Source of the DNA: Solirubrobacteraceae bacterium
GTDB lineage: Bacteria > Actinomycetota > Thermoleophilia > Solirubrobacterales > Solirubrobacteraceae
Length of the DNA: 56,025 bases
Assembly: GCA_030725785.1 (NCBI GenBank)
Contig: JANRFB010000044.1
Span: 1 to 56,025 of the forward strand
Direction: 5' to 3'
Every line of letters starts with the position of its first letter. Position 1 is the first letter of the stretch. The translations under genes and the position numbers were made by a program. Below, piece by piece: positions 1 to 7,571 of the stretch. The notes beneath the pieces are model-generated. The model had not been told where the DNA came from. It saw nothing but the letters and a program-made list of their open reading frames with translations, and did not search any database.

Positions 1-438
1 CTAGCGCTAGCGCTTTACTTCATCGTCGGCGCACTCGGTGCCCCAATCTTTACCGACCAATCTGCGGGCTGGGACGTCATCACGGGCGCGACCGGCGGTT
101 ACATCATCGGGTTCATCGTCGCCGCCGCCGCAGTCGGCTGGCTCGCCGAGCGCGGCGCCGACCGCCGCGTGATGTCGATGGTTGGGGCGCTACTCCTAGG
201 CAACGTCCTGATCTACGCCTTCGGCGTGCCGTGGCTGGCAACTTGGGATCCGGCCGGCGATGGCGTCGCCTTCGGCTGGGCGCAGGCATACAAAACTGGA
301 GTTCAGCCATTCATCCTCGGCGACCTCGTCAAGCTTGCCTTCGCTGCATCACTGCTGCCAGCTGGCTGGGCGCTGCTGCAGAAGACCGGCGTGGGCAAGA
401 AGAACGAGAACGACGGCCCAAAGGCCGGGCTGCTCTAA
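1..438 (+). CDS. bioY: BioY biotin transporter substrate-binding subunit (5' end missing)
   Basis: The reading frame is open from base 1, so the gene starts outside the window; 145 residues are visible and the TAA ends at 438. The product is a hydrophobic membrane protein with the BioY hallmark GGYIIGFIVAAAAVGWLAER at about visible residues 31-50, followed by further membrane segments (ALLLGNVLIYAFGVPWL, and the C-terminal region from GVQPFILGDLVKL onward). BioY is the membrane S-component that captures biotin, alone or with an ECF ATPase module. No ATPase or biotin synthesis gene is seen here. A plausible terminator follows. The family call is firm; substrate is inferred from the family. Confidence 0.9.
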   Translation, partial: LALALYFIVGALGAPIFTDQSAGWDVITGATGGYIIGFIVAAAAVGWLAERGADRRVMSMVGALLLGNVLIYAFGVPWLATWDPAGDGVAFGWAQAYKTGVQPFILGDLVKLAFAASLLPAGWALLQKTGVGKKNENDGPKAGLL

Positions 439-448
439 AGCAAGATCG

Positions 449-480
449 ACCCGCTGAATCCCGGGCCACGCGGGTTTTTA
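449..480 (+). terminator. Rho-independent terminator after bioY
   Basis: ACCCGC (449-454) pairs with GCGGGT (470-475) across a 15-nt loop and runs into a short T tract (TTTTTA). It starts 11 nt after the bioY stop codon. The stem is short, so this is a moderate call. Confidence 0.55.
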
Positions 481-490
481 AATCAGCGAA

Positions 491-537
491 CTGAGCTACA
501 TTTCGGCGGCCGAAGTTCAGATTGCCGGGCGGCTCAG
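491..537. repeat. Nested inverted repeats between bioY and rnhA
   Basis: An inner hairpin TTCGG-CGG-CCGAA lies at about 502-514, nested inside CTGAGC (491-496) and GCTCAG (532-537). The outer right arm covers the rnhA stop codon on the minus strand. There is no long T tract right after it on either strand, so a terminator role for the minus transcript is only possible. Confidence 0.35.
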
Positions 538-938
538 AGAGCTCCTGCGTCGAGTGTCTGGTTGACGAGCAGATCGGCGTGCTCATTGTGCTCGCGGCGC
601 ACGCATCTGATCGACCAGCTCTCAAACTGGCGGAGCGCAGCGATCGCTTCGGCATAGAGCGGCTTCATGTCGACATGCTTGACCTTGTACTTGCCGTTCA
701 ACTGGTGGGCAATCAGCTCTGAATCGTTAACGAGCGCGAGTTCTGTTGCTCCGAGCTCAGCCGCTAGCGCTGCGCCCAGCAGGACGGCGCGGTACTCGGC
801 GACATTGTTGGTCGCCTCACCGATCAACTCGCCGCGCTCGCCAACAATCTCGCCGCTGGCGTTGGACGCCACTGCGCCGGCAGCAGCCGGACCTGGGTTC
901 CCGCGCGAACCACCGTCGACGTGAACCGTCAGCTTCAC
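534..938 (-). CDS. rnhA: Ribonuclease HI family protein
   Basis: A 134-residue single-domain RNase H. It cleaves the RNA strand of RNA-DNA hybrids in the cytoplasm. The four carboxylates are present: D8 in VDGGSRGNPGP, E48 in TNNVAEY, D72 in NDSELI and D122 in HNEHAD. The VHVDGGSRGNPGP start and the QLNGKYKVKH stretch match the compact branch of the family rather than the longer E. coli-like form, and there is no hybrid-binding or acid phosphatase domain. The ATG overlaps the stop codon of the upstream CxxC gene by 4 bases, so the two are translationally coupled. The window also encodes RNase HII at 9607. Confidence 0.93.
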   Translation of the reverse strand: MKLTVHVDGGSRGNPGPAAAGAVASNASGEIVGERGELIGEATNNVAEYRAVLLGAALAAELGATELALVNDSELIAHQLNGKYKVKHVDMKPLYAEAIAALRQFESWSIRCVRREHNEHADLLVNQTLDAGAL

Positions 939-1702
939 GGACCCTCGACCGCCGTGTGCAACATGCCGCGCGAATCAGCGACCGCATTGGGCGTGCGATC
1001 GTCCTCATCGAGCTGAACCAGCTCAGTTCCCTGATCAATCAGCCGCGCTCCAGCACCCTCGTCAGCGAGGTCGATCTCGTAGCAGTACCAGGAGAGCTCC
1101 CAAGCGATCACTACGGAGACGATGCTCCCCTCTTTCGCAGAGGGCCGCACGCTGACAACAGGAGCACCGAGCGTGCGGGCCAGCGTGGCAATGGTGCGGG
1201 GATGCTCTCCGGCGTTGAAGACTTCAATCGCCCGCGCCCCTTTCATGTCAGCGTGCGTAGGAACCGCGCGCACCGCTCGTTCGTTCACGGCGAGTTCAAC
1301 CTTGCCTGGAAGCTCGAACTCTGAACGTTGCTGGATCTCGGCCGGCTCGGACAATTCCACGGCGAGCTCATCGGCGAACTCCCCGGAGCGCTCGACCAGC
1401 TCCTCAGCTTCCGGCGGCACGAGAAGATCACCTTCGGCGTCCTCGCCCCGGCGGCCGCGCCGCGTAAGCGACGAGCGCGTCGCAGAGCGGCGGATCCAGC
1501 CGATGCGGCCGCTGGCAGGGGCCATATCGCCGGACTCACGGATCCAACCGAGCTGAGTCGCACGCTGCGTGCAGAGCTCGCATACGACCTTGCGCTCTCC
1601 TCCATGAAGAAACGCGCTCTGTTCCTCTCCTCGCAAGAGATTGCGCTCACAGACCGCGCAGAATGTTGGTTCGCGCGTTGTTGAGATCTGACGGACTTCC
1701 AC
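935..1702 (-). CDS. Conserved hypothetical protein with N-terminal CxxC pairs
   Basis: I do not recognise this 255-residue protein. Residues 15-44 carry two Cys pairs (C15-x2-C18 and C41-x2-C44), which look like a zinc ribbon. Residues 60-145 are charged and low in complexity (Arg-rich, then Glu-rich). Residues 145-240 look folded, with VFNAGEHPRTIATLARTLGA and an aromatic patch IAWELSWYCYEIDL. It lies between xerC and rnhA and overlaps rnhA by 4 bases, so a nucleic-acid-related role is possible but only inferred from position. The GTG start is favoured because a TACCGT -10 hexamer lies 8 nt upstream. Confidence 0.7.
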   Translation of the reverse strand: MEVRQISTTREPTFCAVCERNLLRGEEQSAFLHGGERKVVCELCTQRATQLGWIRESGDMAPASGRIGWIRRSATRSSLTRRGRRGEDAEGDLLVPPEAEELVERSGEFADELAVELSEPAEIQQRSEFELPGKVELAVNERAVRAVPTHADMKGARAIEVFNAGEHPRTIATLARTLGAPVVSVRPSAKEGSIVSVVIAWELSWYCYEIDLADEGAGARLIDQGTELVQLDEDDRTPNAVADSRGMLHTAVEGP

Positions 1703-1710
1703 GGCCGCTA

Positions 1711-1716
1711 ACGGTA
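1711..1716 (-). promoter_or_regulatory. Leaderless -10 (TACCGT) for the CxxC gene
   Basis: CCGC-TACCGT on the minus strand, 8 nt before the GTG at 1702. The transcript would begin at or next to the start codon. Confidence 0.5.
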
Positions 1717-1749
1717 GCGGAGCAAGGGCCGCTGGCCGCAGCGCCGCGA

Positions 1750-2691
1750 TCAGGCGCGCGGATGGCTAGAGCTGTAGGCGCTGCGTAGACGTGCCGACTC
1801 AACGCGCGTGTAGATTTGTGTGCTTGAGAGATGCTCGTGCCCGAGCAACTCTTGGATCGCGCGAAGATCGGCGCCACCGTCGAGCAGATGGGTAGCAAAC
1901 GAATGACGAAGCGCGTGTGGGTTAACTCGCCCAGGGATCCCTGCAGCACGGGCCCAAAGCCGCAAGCGTCGCCTCACATCAGAGCTCTGGAGCCTCCGGC
2001 CCGACTTCGACAGGAAGAGCGCCGGCTGATCTACACTGCTGACTAGCGCGGGGCGGGCTCGTTCGAGGTATCCGACGATCGCATCTCGCGCGTACTCGCC
2101 GATCGGAATGACGCGAGTCTTCGAACCCTTTCCCTCTACCCGGATCTGCTCGCTGTCGAGCTCAAGTGATTCGAGATCTGCGCTTACAAGTTCCTCTGCC
2201 CGTAGCCCTGACCCGTAGGCCAACTCGACCAATGCGCGGTCGCGCAGCTCCAAGGCCGTGCCCGCGGGGATGCGATCGATCAATGCGGTCAACTCAGACG
2301 GCCGCAATACGCGCGGAAGGCTCGACGGCCGTTTCGGCGCGGCGACAAGCTCAGCCGGGTTCTGTTCCACGATCCCGTGCTCACGCAGCGTTCGAAAGCC
2401 AGCCCTGAGCGCGGCGAGTTTGCGCGCAACAGTCGACGCCGCCATCCCACTTTCACTGCAGAACGCGGCGTAGCGACGCAGCTGGCGCACGTCGATGTCG
2501 GTCGGCTCGAGTTCCGTCAGCAAGGCCCACTGGGCGAACTGCACAAGGTCGCTCTGATATGCGCGGCGAGTGCGAACGGCGCTACCGCGGCGAGCCAGAT
2601 CGGCGGCAATCAGTTCCAGCGCGCGCCGCCAAGCCTCCGTTAACTCGGGGTTCGTATCCTCGGTAGCTATCGCGCTCTTTTTTATCAACAC
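1750..2691 (-). CDS. xerC: Tyrosine recombinase XerC/XerD family
   Basis: A 313-residue site-specific recombinase. The N-terminal SAM-like core-binding domain spans about residues 20-110 and the catalytic domain about 130-300. All six catalytic residues are visible: R164 (GSGLRAEE), K188 (EGKGSKTR), H259 and R262 (HALRHSF), H285 (LLGHEHL) and Y294 (IYTRV). It is expected to resolve chromosome dimers at dif. Symbol xerC rather than xerD rests on its place near dprA and comM, as in other actinobacteria; the sequence alone does not separate them. The GTG at 2691 lacks a clear Shine-Dalgarno and a clear -10, so the start is less certain. Confidence 0.93.
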   Translation of the reverse strand: MLIKKSAIATEDTNPELTEAWRRALELIAADLARRGSAVRTRRAYQSDLVQFAQWALLTELEPTDIDVRQLRRYAAFCSESGMAASTVARKLAALRAGFRTLREHGIVEQNPAELVAAPKRPSSLPRVLRPSELTALIDRIPAGTALELRDRALVELAYGSGLRAEELVSADLESLELDSEQIRVEGKGSKTRVIPIGEYARDAIVGYLERARPALVSSVDQPALFLSKSGRRLQSSDVRRRLRLWARAAGIPGRVNPHALRHSFATHLLDGGADLRAIQELLGHEHLSSTQIYTRVESARLRSAYSSSHPRA

Positions 2692-2766
2692 AGAGACCGG
2701 TCAGGTTGCAACCGCTACGGGGCTTGAGGTGGACGGCGTCTGCTCACGTGAGGAGGTTCCGCCGCG

Positions 2767-2788
2767 TCCTTGGCACCGGATCCAAGGA
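2767..2788. repeat. 7-bp inverted repeat in the xerC-ldt gap
   Basis: TCCTTGG (2767-2773) and CCAAGGA (2782-2788) form a perfect stem with an 8-nt loop. It lies in the 276-bp gap between xerC and the L,D-transpeptidase gene, just upstream of a small + strand ORF. No T tract follows. Confidence 0.4.
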
Positions 2789-2806
2789 TCCAGCGACGCA
2801 ACGACG

Positions 2807-2971
2807 ATGTGGTATTCCATCGTGCGTCGCCCAGAGCGGAGTGTTTTTATTGGTTCGCTCGTCTTTCGCCACGGTGACCATCATCGCCTGCTAATTGAGC
2901 AAGGCTGGGAAGAGGTTCCCATCGAAGAGATTCGCGGCGGCCCCGGAGCCCGTGGCGGGCCCCGCCTTTAG
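2807..2971 (+). CDS. Possible small protein (54 aa)
   Basis: An ATG-started ORF of 54 codons in the gap between xerC and the L,D-transpeptidase gene. The reading frame continues upstream without a stop into xerC, so a GTG at 2729 is an alternative start. The product looks protein-like (MWYSIVRRPERSVFIGSLVF, then HHRLLIEQGWEEVPIEEIRG) with a basic Gly/Arg tail. No Shine-Dalgarno and no TANNNT box sit before it. Its stop codon overlaps that of the convergent L,D-transpeptidase gene. I do not recognise a family; it may be spurious. Confidence 0.3.
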   Translation: MWYSIVRRPERSVFIGSLVFRHGDHHRLLIEQGWEEVPIEEIRGGPGARGGPRL

Positions 2972-4005
2972 GCGATGAAGACAGGCGTTCCTACCCCGAC
3001 ACGGTCGTAGAGATCGATCACGTCGGGAACCGCCATCCGCACGCACCCATGCGAGGCTGCCGAACCCAGTGAAGCCGGCTCCGACGTGCCGTGGATTCCG
3101 GCGCCGGCTGTGATCCCCATCCAGCGCGCTCGCAGTGGATTGTCCGGCCCCGGCGGCACGACGGTGCCGGCCAGATCGCCGGCCCAGTCGCTATTGGGCA
3201 CGTACCAGCTGGGGTTAACCTGCTTGCTCTGAATCGAGTAGAGCCCGGCCGGCGTCTCCAAGCCGGCCTGTCCGACGGCGATTGGATAACTCTTCACCGC
3301 TTTCAGATCCTTGAAGAGCGTTAGTCGGAAGTTCGATCGGTCGACCGTGATCACAACCGGGTACGTCGATGCAAGCTGCTTTGTTGTCACCTTGGGCTTC
3401 AGATTGCGGACGGCTACCTTGATCGAACGGTTAGCGCCAGGAGTCGATAGGGCCCGCGTCACTTCGGCATTCAGTCTCCCTCTCTTAATCGCGACGCCAG
3501 ACTTTGATGGGACCGGCTCCACTGCTGAAACGGTGAATGCGAGCGATGCATCGGTCGCCGGTCGATCGACCTCTTTCGCGACACGCGCGGTAAATCGCTT
3601 CACTGCTGGCGCTGAAAAGGTGATTGCCGGCTCTACCGACGCGTCAAGAGAGCTGCCACTAATTTTCCGAAATGCGCGAACGACGAAATTGTCGCCGTTC
3701 GTCCTCGCTAGGGCGGCCTCAACACTGCCGTCGATATCGACCCCGACCTTCGACTGCCATGGGCCCAGGCGCCAACTCCTGTCGCCGAGACGGGCGATTA
3801 CTGGTGTTTCGAGCTCGCCGAGTAGATCCTGGCGGAGCCTTCCCTGAGCTTCCTCTGCAGTCATTCCGCCGACGTTGAAGCCGCCAACGGTGATGCCGGG
3901 TGCGATCGTTCGCGACGTTGCGCTGTCGTAGGCGTAGGCGCCGCCAACGAGCATCACGAAAAAACCTGCGACCGCGATCAGTGAAATTAAGTACTTGCGG
4001 GGCAT
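2968..4005 (-). CDS. L,D-transpeptidase (YkuD) with VanW-type PG-binding domain
   Basis: A 345-residue envelope enzyme expected to form 3-3 cross-links in peptidoglycan or attach proteins to it. An N-terminal membrane anchor (residues about 4-26) is followed by PG_binding_4/VanW-like segments (PGITVGGFNVGGMTAEEA, then a second copy). The C-terminal YkuD domain has the catalytic HGT...SHGCVRM motif with the nucleophile Cys. The frame is open to an ATG at 4056, but I chose the ATG at 4005: it starts just before the membrane segment and a TATCTT hexamer lies exactly 7 nt upstream. Single gene, convergent with a possible small ORF. Confidence 0.92.
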   Translation of the reverse strand: MPRKYLISLIAVAGFFVMLVGGAYAYDSATSRTIAPGITVGGFNVGGMTAEEAQGRLRQDLLGELETPVIARLGDRSWRLGPWQSKVGVDIDGSVEAALARTNGDNFVVRAFRKISGSSLDASVEPAITFSAPAVKRFTARVAKEVDRPATDASLAFTVSAVEPVPSKSGVAIKRGRLNAEVTRALSTPGANRSIKVAVRNLKPKVTTKQLASTYPVVITVDRSNFRLTLFKDLKAVKSYPIAVGQAGLETPAGLYSIQSKQVNPSWYVPNSDWAGDLAGTVVPPGPDNPLRARWMGITAGAGIHGTSEPASLGSAASHGCVRMAVPDVIDLYDRVGVGTPVFIA

Positions 4006-4012
4006 CAGGACA

Positions 4013-4018
4013 AAGATA
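4013..4018 (-). promoter_or_regulatory. Leaderless -10 (TATCTT) for the L,D-transpeptidase
   Basis: TATCTT on the minus strand, 7 nt before ATG 4005. It decides between this start and the longer frame from 4056. Confidence 0.6.
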
Positions 4019-4089
4019 GATCTAATGGCCGACCGATTGCGCCAGCTCTCTGTCATTCGCCATGCAGCCCCGCGCCCCTGCCGTGCCGC

Positions 4090-4653
4090 CTACTGATTGC
4101 TGTCTGCAAGCAGCGGCTCGAGCAGACGGCCAAGCTCGGACCAATCTTCGGCGCTAGTTATCTCGCTCTCCTTGCAGACCTCGGCATTCCAAGGGTGGAG
4201 CAGCGTCGCGCCCCGGATCCCCTCGGCCAGCGCACTCTGCAAGTTAACCGGGCTGTCGTCAACGAGCAGGTCGATCTCCAGCTCGCGGCAGCGCGTGATC
4301 TTGTCGTACGAGCAGTAGAGCTCGTCATATTGGAGGCCGATACCGTCGAGCCAGCGCTCAGTTGGCGCTGCTGCGGCAACATCTCGATGGCTCGTGATGT
4401 GAATGAAATGCCCGGCCTGCGACCAACTGTTGACGACCTCGACGGCACCCGGGTACGGCTCAGCGGCACTGATCCATTCTTCACTGTGGGTTTCAGCGAT
4501 CGTCTCGGCAAGCTGCTCCTGCTCGAGCTCGCCTATCCCCCACGTCTTTTGCTGCTCGTAGGGAAGGACGACGCCGTAACGCAGACGGACGACCTCGGCG
4601 AGCTGTTCCCAGTAATGGTGGAGCGTGGAGTCAATGTCGATCGCGATCCGCAT
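4090..4653 (-). CDS. 5'(3')-deoxyribonucleotidase-like HAD hydrolase
   Basis: A 187-residue protein of the HAD superfamily, close to the NT5C group of 5'-nucleotidases. The DxDxT motif is at the N-terminus (IAIDIDST), the second motif is ITSHRD, and the acidic motif is LLVDDSP. It has the ELYCSYDK region typical of this group. It probably dephosphorylates a nucleotide, but the substrate is inferred only from the family. The ATG at 4653 lies 10 nt after the ilvD stop, which fits an ilvD operon; an in-frame ATG at 4707 lies inside ilvD and adds residues unlike the family. Confidence 0.78.
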   Translation of the reverse strand: MRIAIDIDSTLHHYWEQLAEVVRLRYGVVLPYEQQKTWGIGELEQEQLAETIAETHSEEWISAAEPYPGAVEVVNSWSQAGHFIHITSHRDVAAAAPTERWLDGIGLQYDELYCSYDKITRCRELEIDLLVDDSPVNLQSALAEGIRGATLLHPWNAEVCKESEITSAEDWSELGRLLEPLLADSNQ

Positions 4654-4663
4654 CGAAGCCAGC

Positions 4664-6364
4664 TCAGCGAAGCTCGTCGACGAGAGTGACGGCACCCTCG
4701 GAGGCACTGCCGACCTGATCGGCGTACTTGGCGAGCACGCCGGTGCGATCTGGATTTACCGGCGGGACGTATGCGGCGACCCGCTCGTCGATCTCAGCGA
4801 CGGTCAGGTCGACGTCGAGCGTGCGTTTGTCAACGTCGATAGTGATTGTGTCGCCGTCTCGAACGGCGGCGATCGGGCCTCCACGGAAGGCTTCAGGAGC
4901 TACGTGGCCGGCCATAAACCCGTAGGTAGCTCCCGAGAAGCGGCCGTCGGTAAGCAGCGCCACGTGCTCTCCCAGCCCTGCGCCGTTGATCGCAGCGGTA
5001 ACTGCGAGCATCTCGCGCATGCCAGGCCCGCCAGCCGGCCCCTCGTTCCGGATAATTACTACATCGCCTTTTTCGATCTTGTCGCTGGTGACGGCTTCCA
5101 TCGCCAGCTCTTCGCTTTCGAAGACTCGCGCCGGACCTTCGTGGTGGCGACGTTCGTGACCGACGAGCTTGACGACGCAACCCTCGGGGGCGATGTTGCC
5201 GCGCAGAATTGCGAGACCGCCGGACGCTTTGACCGGGTCGCTCAATGGACGAACGACCATCTGCCCTTCTGTTTCAGTCGCCTTAGCGGCCTCGTCGCCG
5301 ATTGAGAGCCCCGTGACAGTGGGAGCATCTTCATGCAGCAGTCCCGCCTCAAGCAGTCGGTTGGCAACCAGCGGCACTCCGCCCGCCGCATAGAGATCGA
5401 CGGCGACGTATTTTCCTCCAGGCTTGAGATCACAAAGCAGCGGCGTGGCCTCGCTGATTCGATCGAAGTCATCTATGTCGAGCTCGACCTTCGCTTCGCG
5501 AGCGAGCGCCAGCAGGTGGAGCACGGCGTTCGTTGAGCCACCGCTGGCAGCGACGCCGGCAATCGCATTCTCGATCGATTTGCGGGTAATGATCTCGCTT
5601 GGCATGACTCCGCGCCGCAGCACGTCCATAACAAGTTCGCCGACCGCAAAAGCAACGTCCGCTTTCGTGGCATCTTGTGCCGGAACCATTGCCGATCCCA
5701 TCGGCGAAATACCCATGATTTCGTAGGCCATCGCCATCGTGTTGGCGGTGAACTGACCGCCGCAAGCTCCGGCTCCGGGGCTAGCGACGCCTTCGAGTTC
5801 GTGCAACTCCTCGTCGCTCATCTTGCCAGCCGAATGAGCGCCAACAGCTTCGAACACATCCTGAATTGTTACGTCGTGGCCTTGGAAGCGGCCAGGCGGG
5901 ATTGAGCCGCCATAGAGCATTACCGAGGGAACGTTGAGCCGCGCGATCGCCATCACTGTCCCCGGGATCGTCTTGTCGCACCCGGAGAGCGCAACTACGC
6001 CATCGAAAAGGTGGCCGCGGCCGACAAGCTCGATCGAGTCGGCAATGATCTCACGCGAGACGAGCGAGGTTTTCATTCCTGGTGTACCCATCGTTATGCC
6101 GTCGGAGATCGCGATCGTGTTCAGCTCCATTGGCGTGCCGCCGGCGGCGCGAATCCCCTCCTTAACCTTCGCCGCCAGTGCGCGGAGGTGGAAGTTGCAT
6201 GGCATTGTCTCGATCCAGGTTGAGGCAACACCGATGATCGGCTTTGAGAGCGCTTCGTCGTCGTAGCCGATTCCCTTCAGATAGGCGCGCGCAGCTGCTC
6301 GTTCGGGGCCTTCAGTCAGCGCTGCACTGCGGTGCTTCATGTTGAAGGTCACGTTGTCGGTCAT
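4664..6364 (-). CDS. ilvD: Dihydroxy-acid dehydratase
   Basis: A 566-residue enzyme, full length for the family. It converts 2,3-dihydroxy-isovalerate and its methyl analogue to the 2-keto acids of valine and isoleucine synthesis. Three iron-sulfur cluster cysteines are visible: C56 (ETMPCNFH), C129 ([10 protein letters not shown]) and C201 ([12 protein letters not shown]). The family signatures are intact, including [20 protein letters not shown] near the C-terminus. A GGAG Shine-Dalgarno lies 11 nt before the ATG, so unlike many neighbours this mRNA has a leader. No other branched-chain amino acid genes are in the window. Confidence 0.97.
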   Translation of the reverse strand: MTDNVTFNMKHRSAALTEGPERAAARAYLKGIGYDDEALSKPIIGVASTWIETMPCNFHLRALAAKVKEGIRAAGGTPMELNTIAISDGITMGTPGMKTSLVSREIIADSIELVGRGHLFDGVVALSGCDKTIPGTVMAIARLNVPSVMLYGGSIPPGRFQGHDVTIQDVFEAVGAHSAGKMSDEELHELEGVASPGAGACGGQFTANTMAMAYEIMGISPMGSAMVPAQDATKADVAFAVGELVMDVLRRGVMPSEIITRKSIENAIAGVAASGGSTNAVLHLLALAREAKVELDIDDFDRISEATPLLCDLKPGGKYVAVDLYAAGGVPLVANRLLEAGLLHEDAPTVTGLSIGDEAAKATETEGQMVVRPLSDPVKASGGLAILRGNIAPEGCVVKLVGHERRHHEGPARVFESEELAMEAVTSDKIEKGDVVIIRNEGPAGGPGMREMLAVTAAINGAGLGEHVALLTDGRFSGATYGFMAGHVAPEAFRGGPIAAVRDGDTITIDVDKRTLDVDLTVAEIDERVAAYVPPVNPDRTGVLAKYADQVGSASEGAVTLVDELR

Positions 6365-6442
6365 CTCAGAGATGCTCCATTGATTGGATCGGCGAATACG
6401 AGCTGCCAGCGATTATGCCAGCCTCCCGGCCTCGGGCTCGCA

Positions 6443-6464
6443 GCCGCTCCCCGCGAGCAGCGGC
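6443..6464 (-). terminator. Weak hairpin after dprA
   Basis: GCCGCT (6443-6448) and AGCGGC (6459-6464) form a 6-bp GC stem directly after the dprA stop codon, within the 100-bp gap before ilvD. There is no T tract, so it may only protect the 3' end or act with Rho. Confidence 0.3.
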
Positions 6465-7571
6465 TCAGAGTCGCAGATAGCTGCCATCACGACGACGTTC
6501 GAGCACGCCGAGCAGCTCAAGCTCTGTCAACGGGCCCACGACCTCGGCGGCGCTGCCGCAGTACTCAGCGACGCTCGCGGCGGTCGTGAAGCCGGCATCG
6601 ACTGCGGCGATTACAGCTCGCTGATCGTCGCTCAGGCCGGGCGGCAGCGGCAGCGGCCCTCGCGAAACGACGACTTTCCCGGCTGGCTCAACGCCAAACG
6701 CGTCGTCGAGGATGTCGCGCGCGTCGCGAATTAGGTGAGCGCCGTCTCGCAGCAGCGCATTGGCGCCGCCGCTGTGCCACGACCCGGGGGGACCGGGGAC
6801 AGCACCGACGGCTCGGCCGAGGTCGGCGGCGATCTCGGCCGTGATTAAGGAGCCGGAGCGCTCGGCGGCTTCGACGACAACGACCATCTGCGAGAAGGCC
6901 GCGATGATTCGGTTGCGAGCGGGAAACGCCCAGCGATACGGCGCTGTGCCAGGGGGCAGCTCAGAGACAACGACACTCCTCCTTGCCAACTCCGCGTGGA
7001 GCGCTTTGCGCCGAGCTGGGTAGGCTCGTTCGGGCCCGCAGGCCAGAACAGCGATTGTGCGCCCGTCTGCAGCCAGCGCCCCTTCGTGAGCGGCGCTGTC
7101 GATACCGAGAGCCATCCCGCTGATCACGCTGACTCCGCAGAGCGAGAGAGTACGGCCGAGCTCGCGCGCCACTGCAAGGCCGTCGGCCGAGGCACGGCGC
7201 GAGCCAATCAGCGCAATCGTCGGCGAGCGCGAAATTAACTGATCAAAGCGAGCAAGATCACCGTAGAGATGGAGAACGGCAGGCGGATCGGGGAGCTCGG
7301 CTAGAGAGGCCGGAAAAGAGTCGCCATGACGGCAGATTGCCAGCGTCGATGATGCGCGCCATTCCCGCCGCGTGGCGGCTGCGTCGAAGCGAGACCACTC
7401 GGCGGTAATCGTTGCCTTCTCGCGACCGGATAGCGCCGCGATCAGCTTGCGGTCGCCGAGCGCCAGAACTCCGCGGATCGCGGGCCGATTGCCTCGGATC
7501 TGATCTAGGTGACCCGAGAGTCGTCCGACCAGCCAGCTCCGACGCGTACACCGGTCGCACGCCTCGCTCAC
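6465..7571 (-). CDS. dprA: DNA processing protein DprA/Smf
   Basis: A 368-residue protein that loads RecA on incoming single-stranded DNA in natural transformation; also found in non-competent bacteria. The central Rossmann fold starts near residue 120 with IALIGSRRASADG and continues with VISGMALGIDSAAHEGAL and the FPARNRIIAA motif that binds DNA. A short C-terminal winged-helix segment follows (DAGFTTAASVAEYCG). The GTG start overlaps the comM stop (GTGA), so the two are coupled. The dprA-comM-yraN grouping is conserved in actinobacteria. Confidence 0.95.
   Translation of the reverse strand: MSEACDRCTRRSWLVGRLSGHLDQIRGNRPAIRGVLALGDRKLIAALSGREKATITAEWSRFDAAATRREWRASSTLAICRHGDSFPASLAELPDPPAVLHLYGDLARFDQLISRSPTIALIGSRRASADGLAVARELGRTLSLCGVSVISGMALGIDSAAHEGALAADGRTIAVLACGPERAYPARRKALHAELARRSVVVSELPPGTAPYRWAFPARNRIIAAFSQMVVVVEAAERSGSLITAEIAADLGRAVGAVPGPPGSWHSGGANALLRDGAHLIRDARDILDDAFGVEPAGKVVVSRGPLPLPPGLSDDQRAVIAAVDAGFTTAASVAEYCGSAAEVVGPLTELELLGVLERRRDGSYLRL

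Noticed and set aside
2692-2810. SRP RNA-like GGTCAGG in the xerC-ldt gap
   Set aside because: The conserved GGAAGCAGCC apical segment of bacterial SRP RNA is absent and no matching stem forms.
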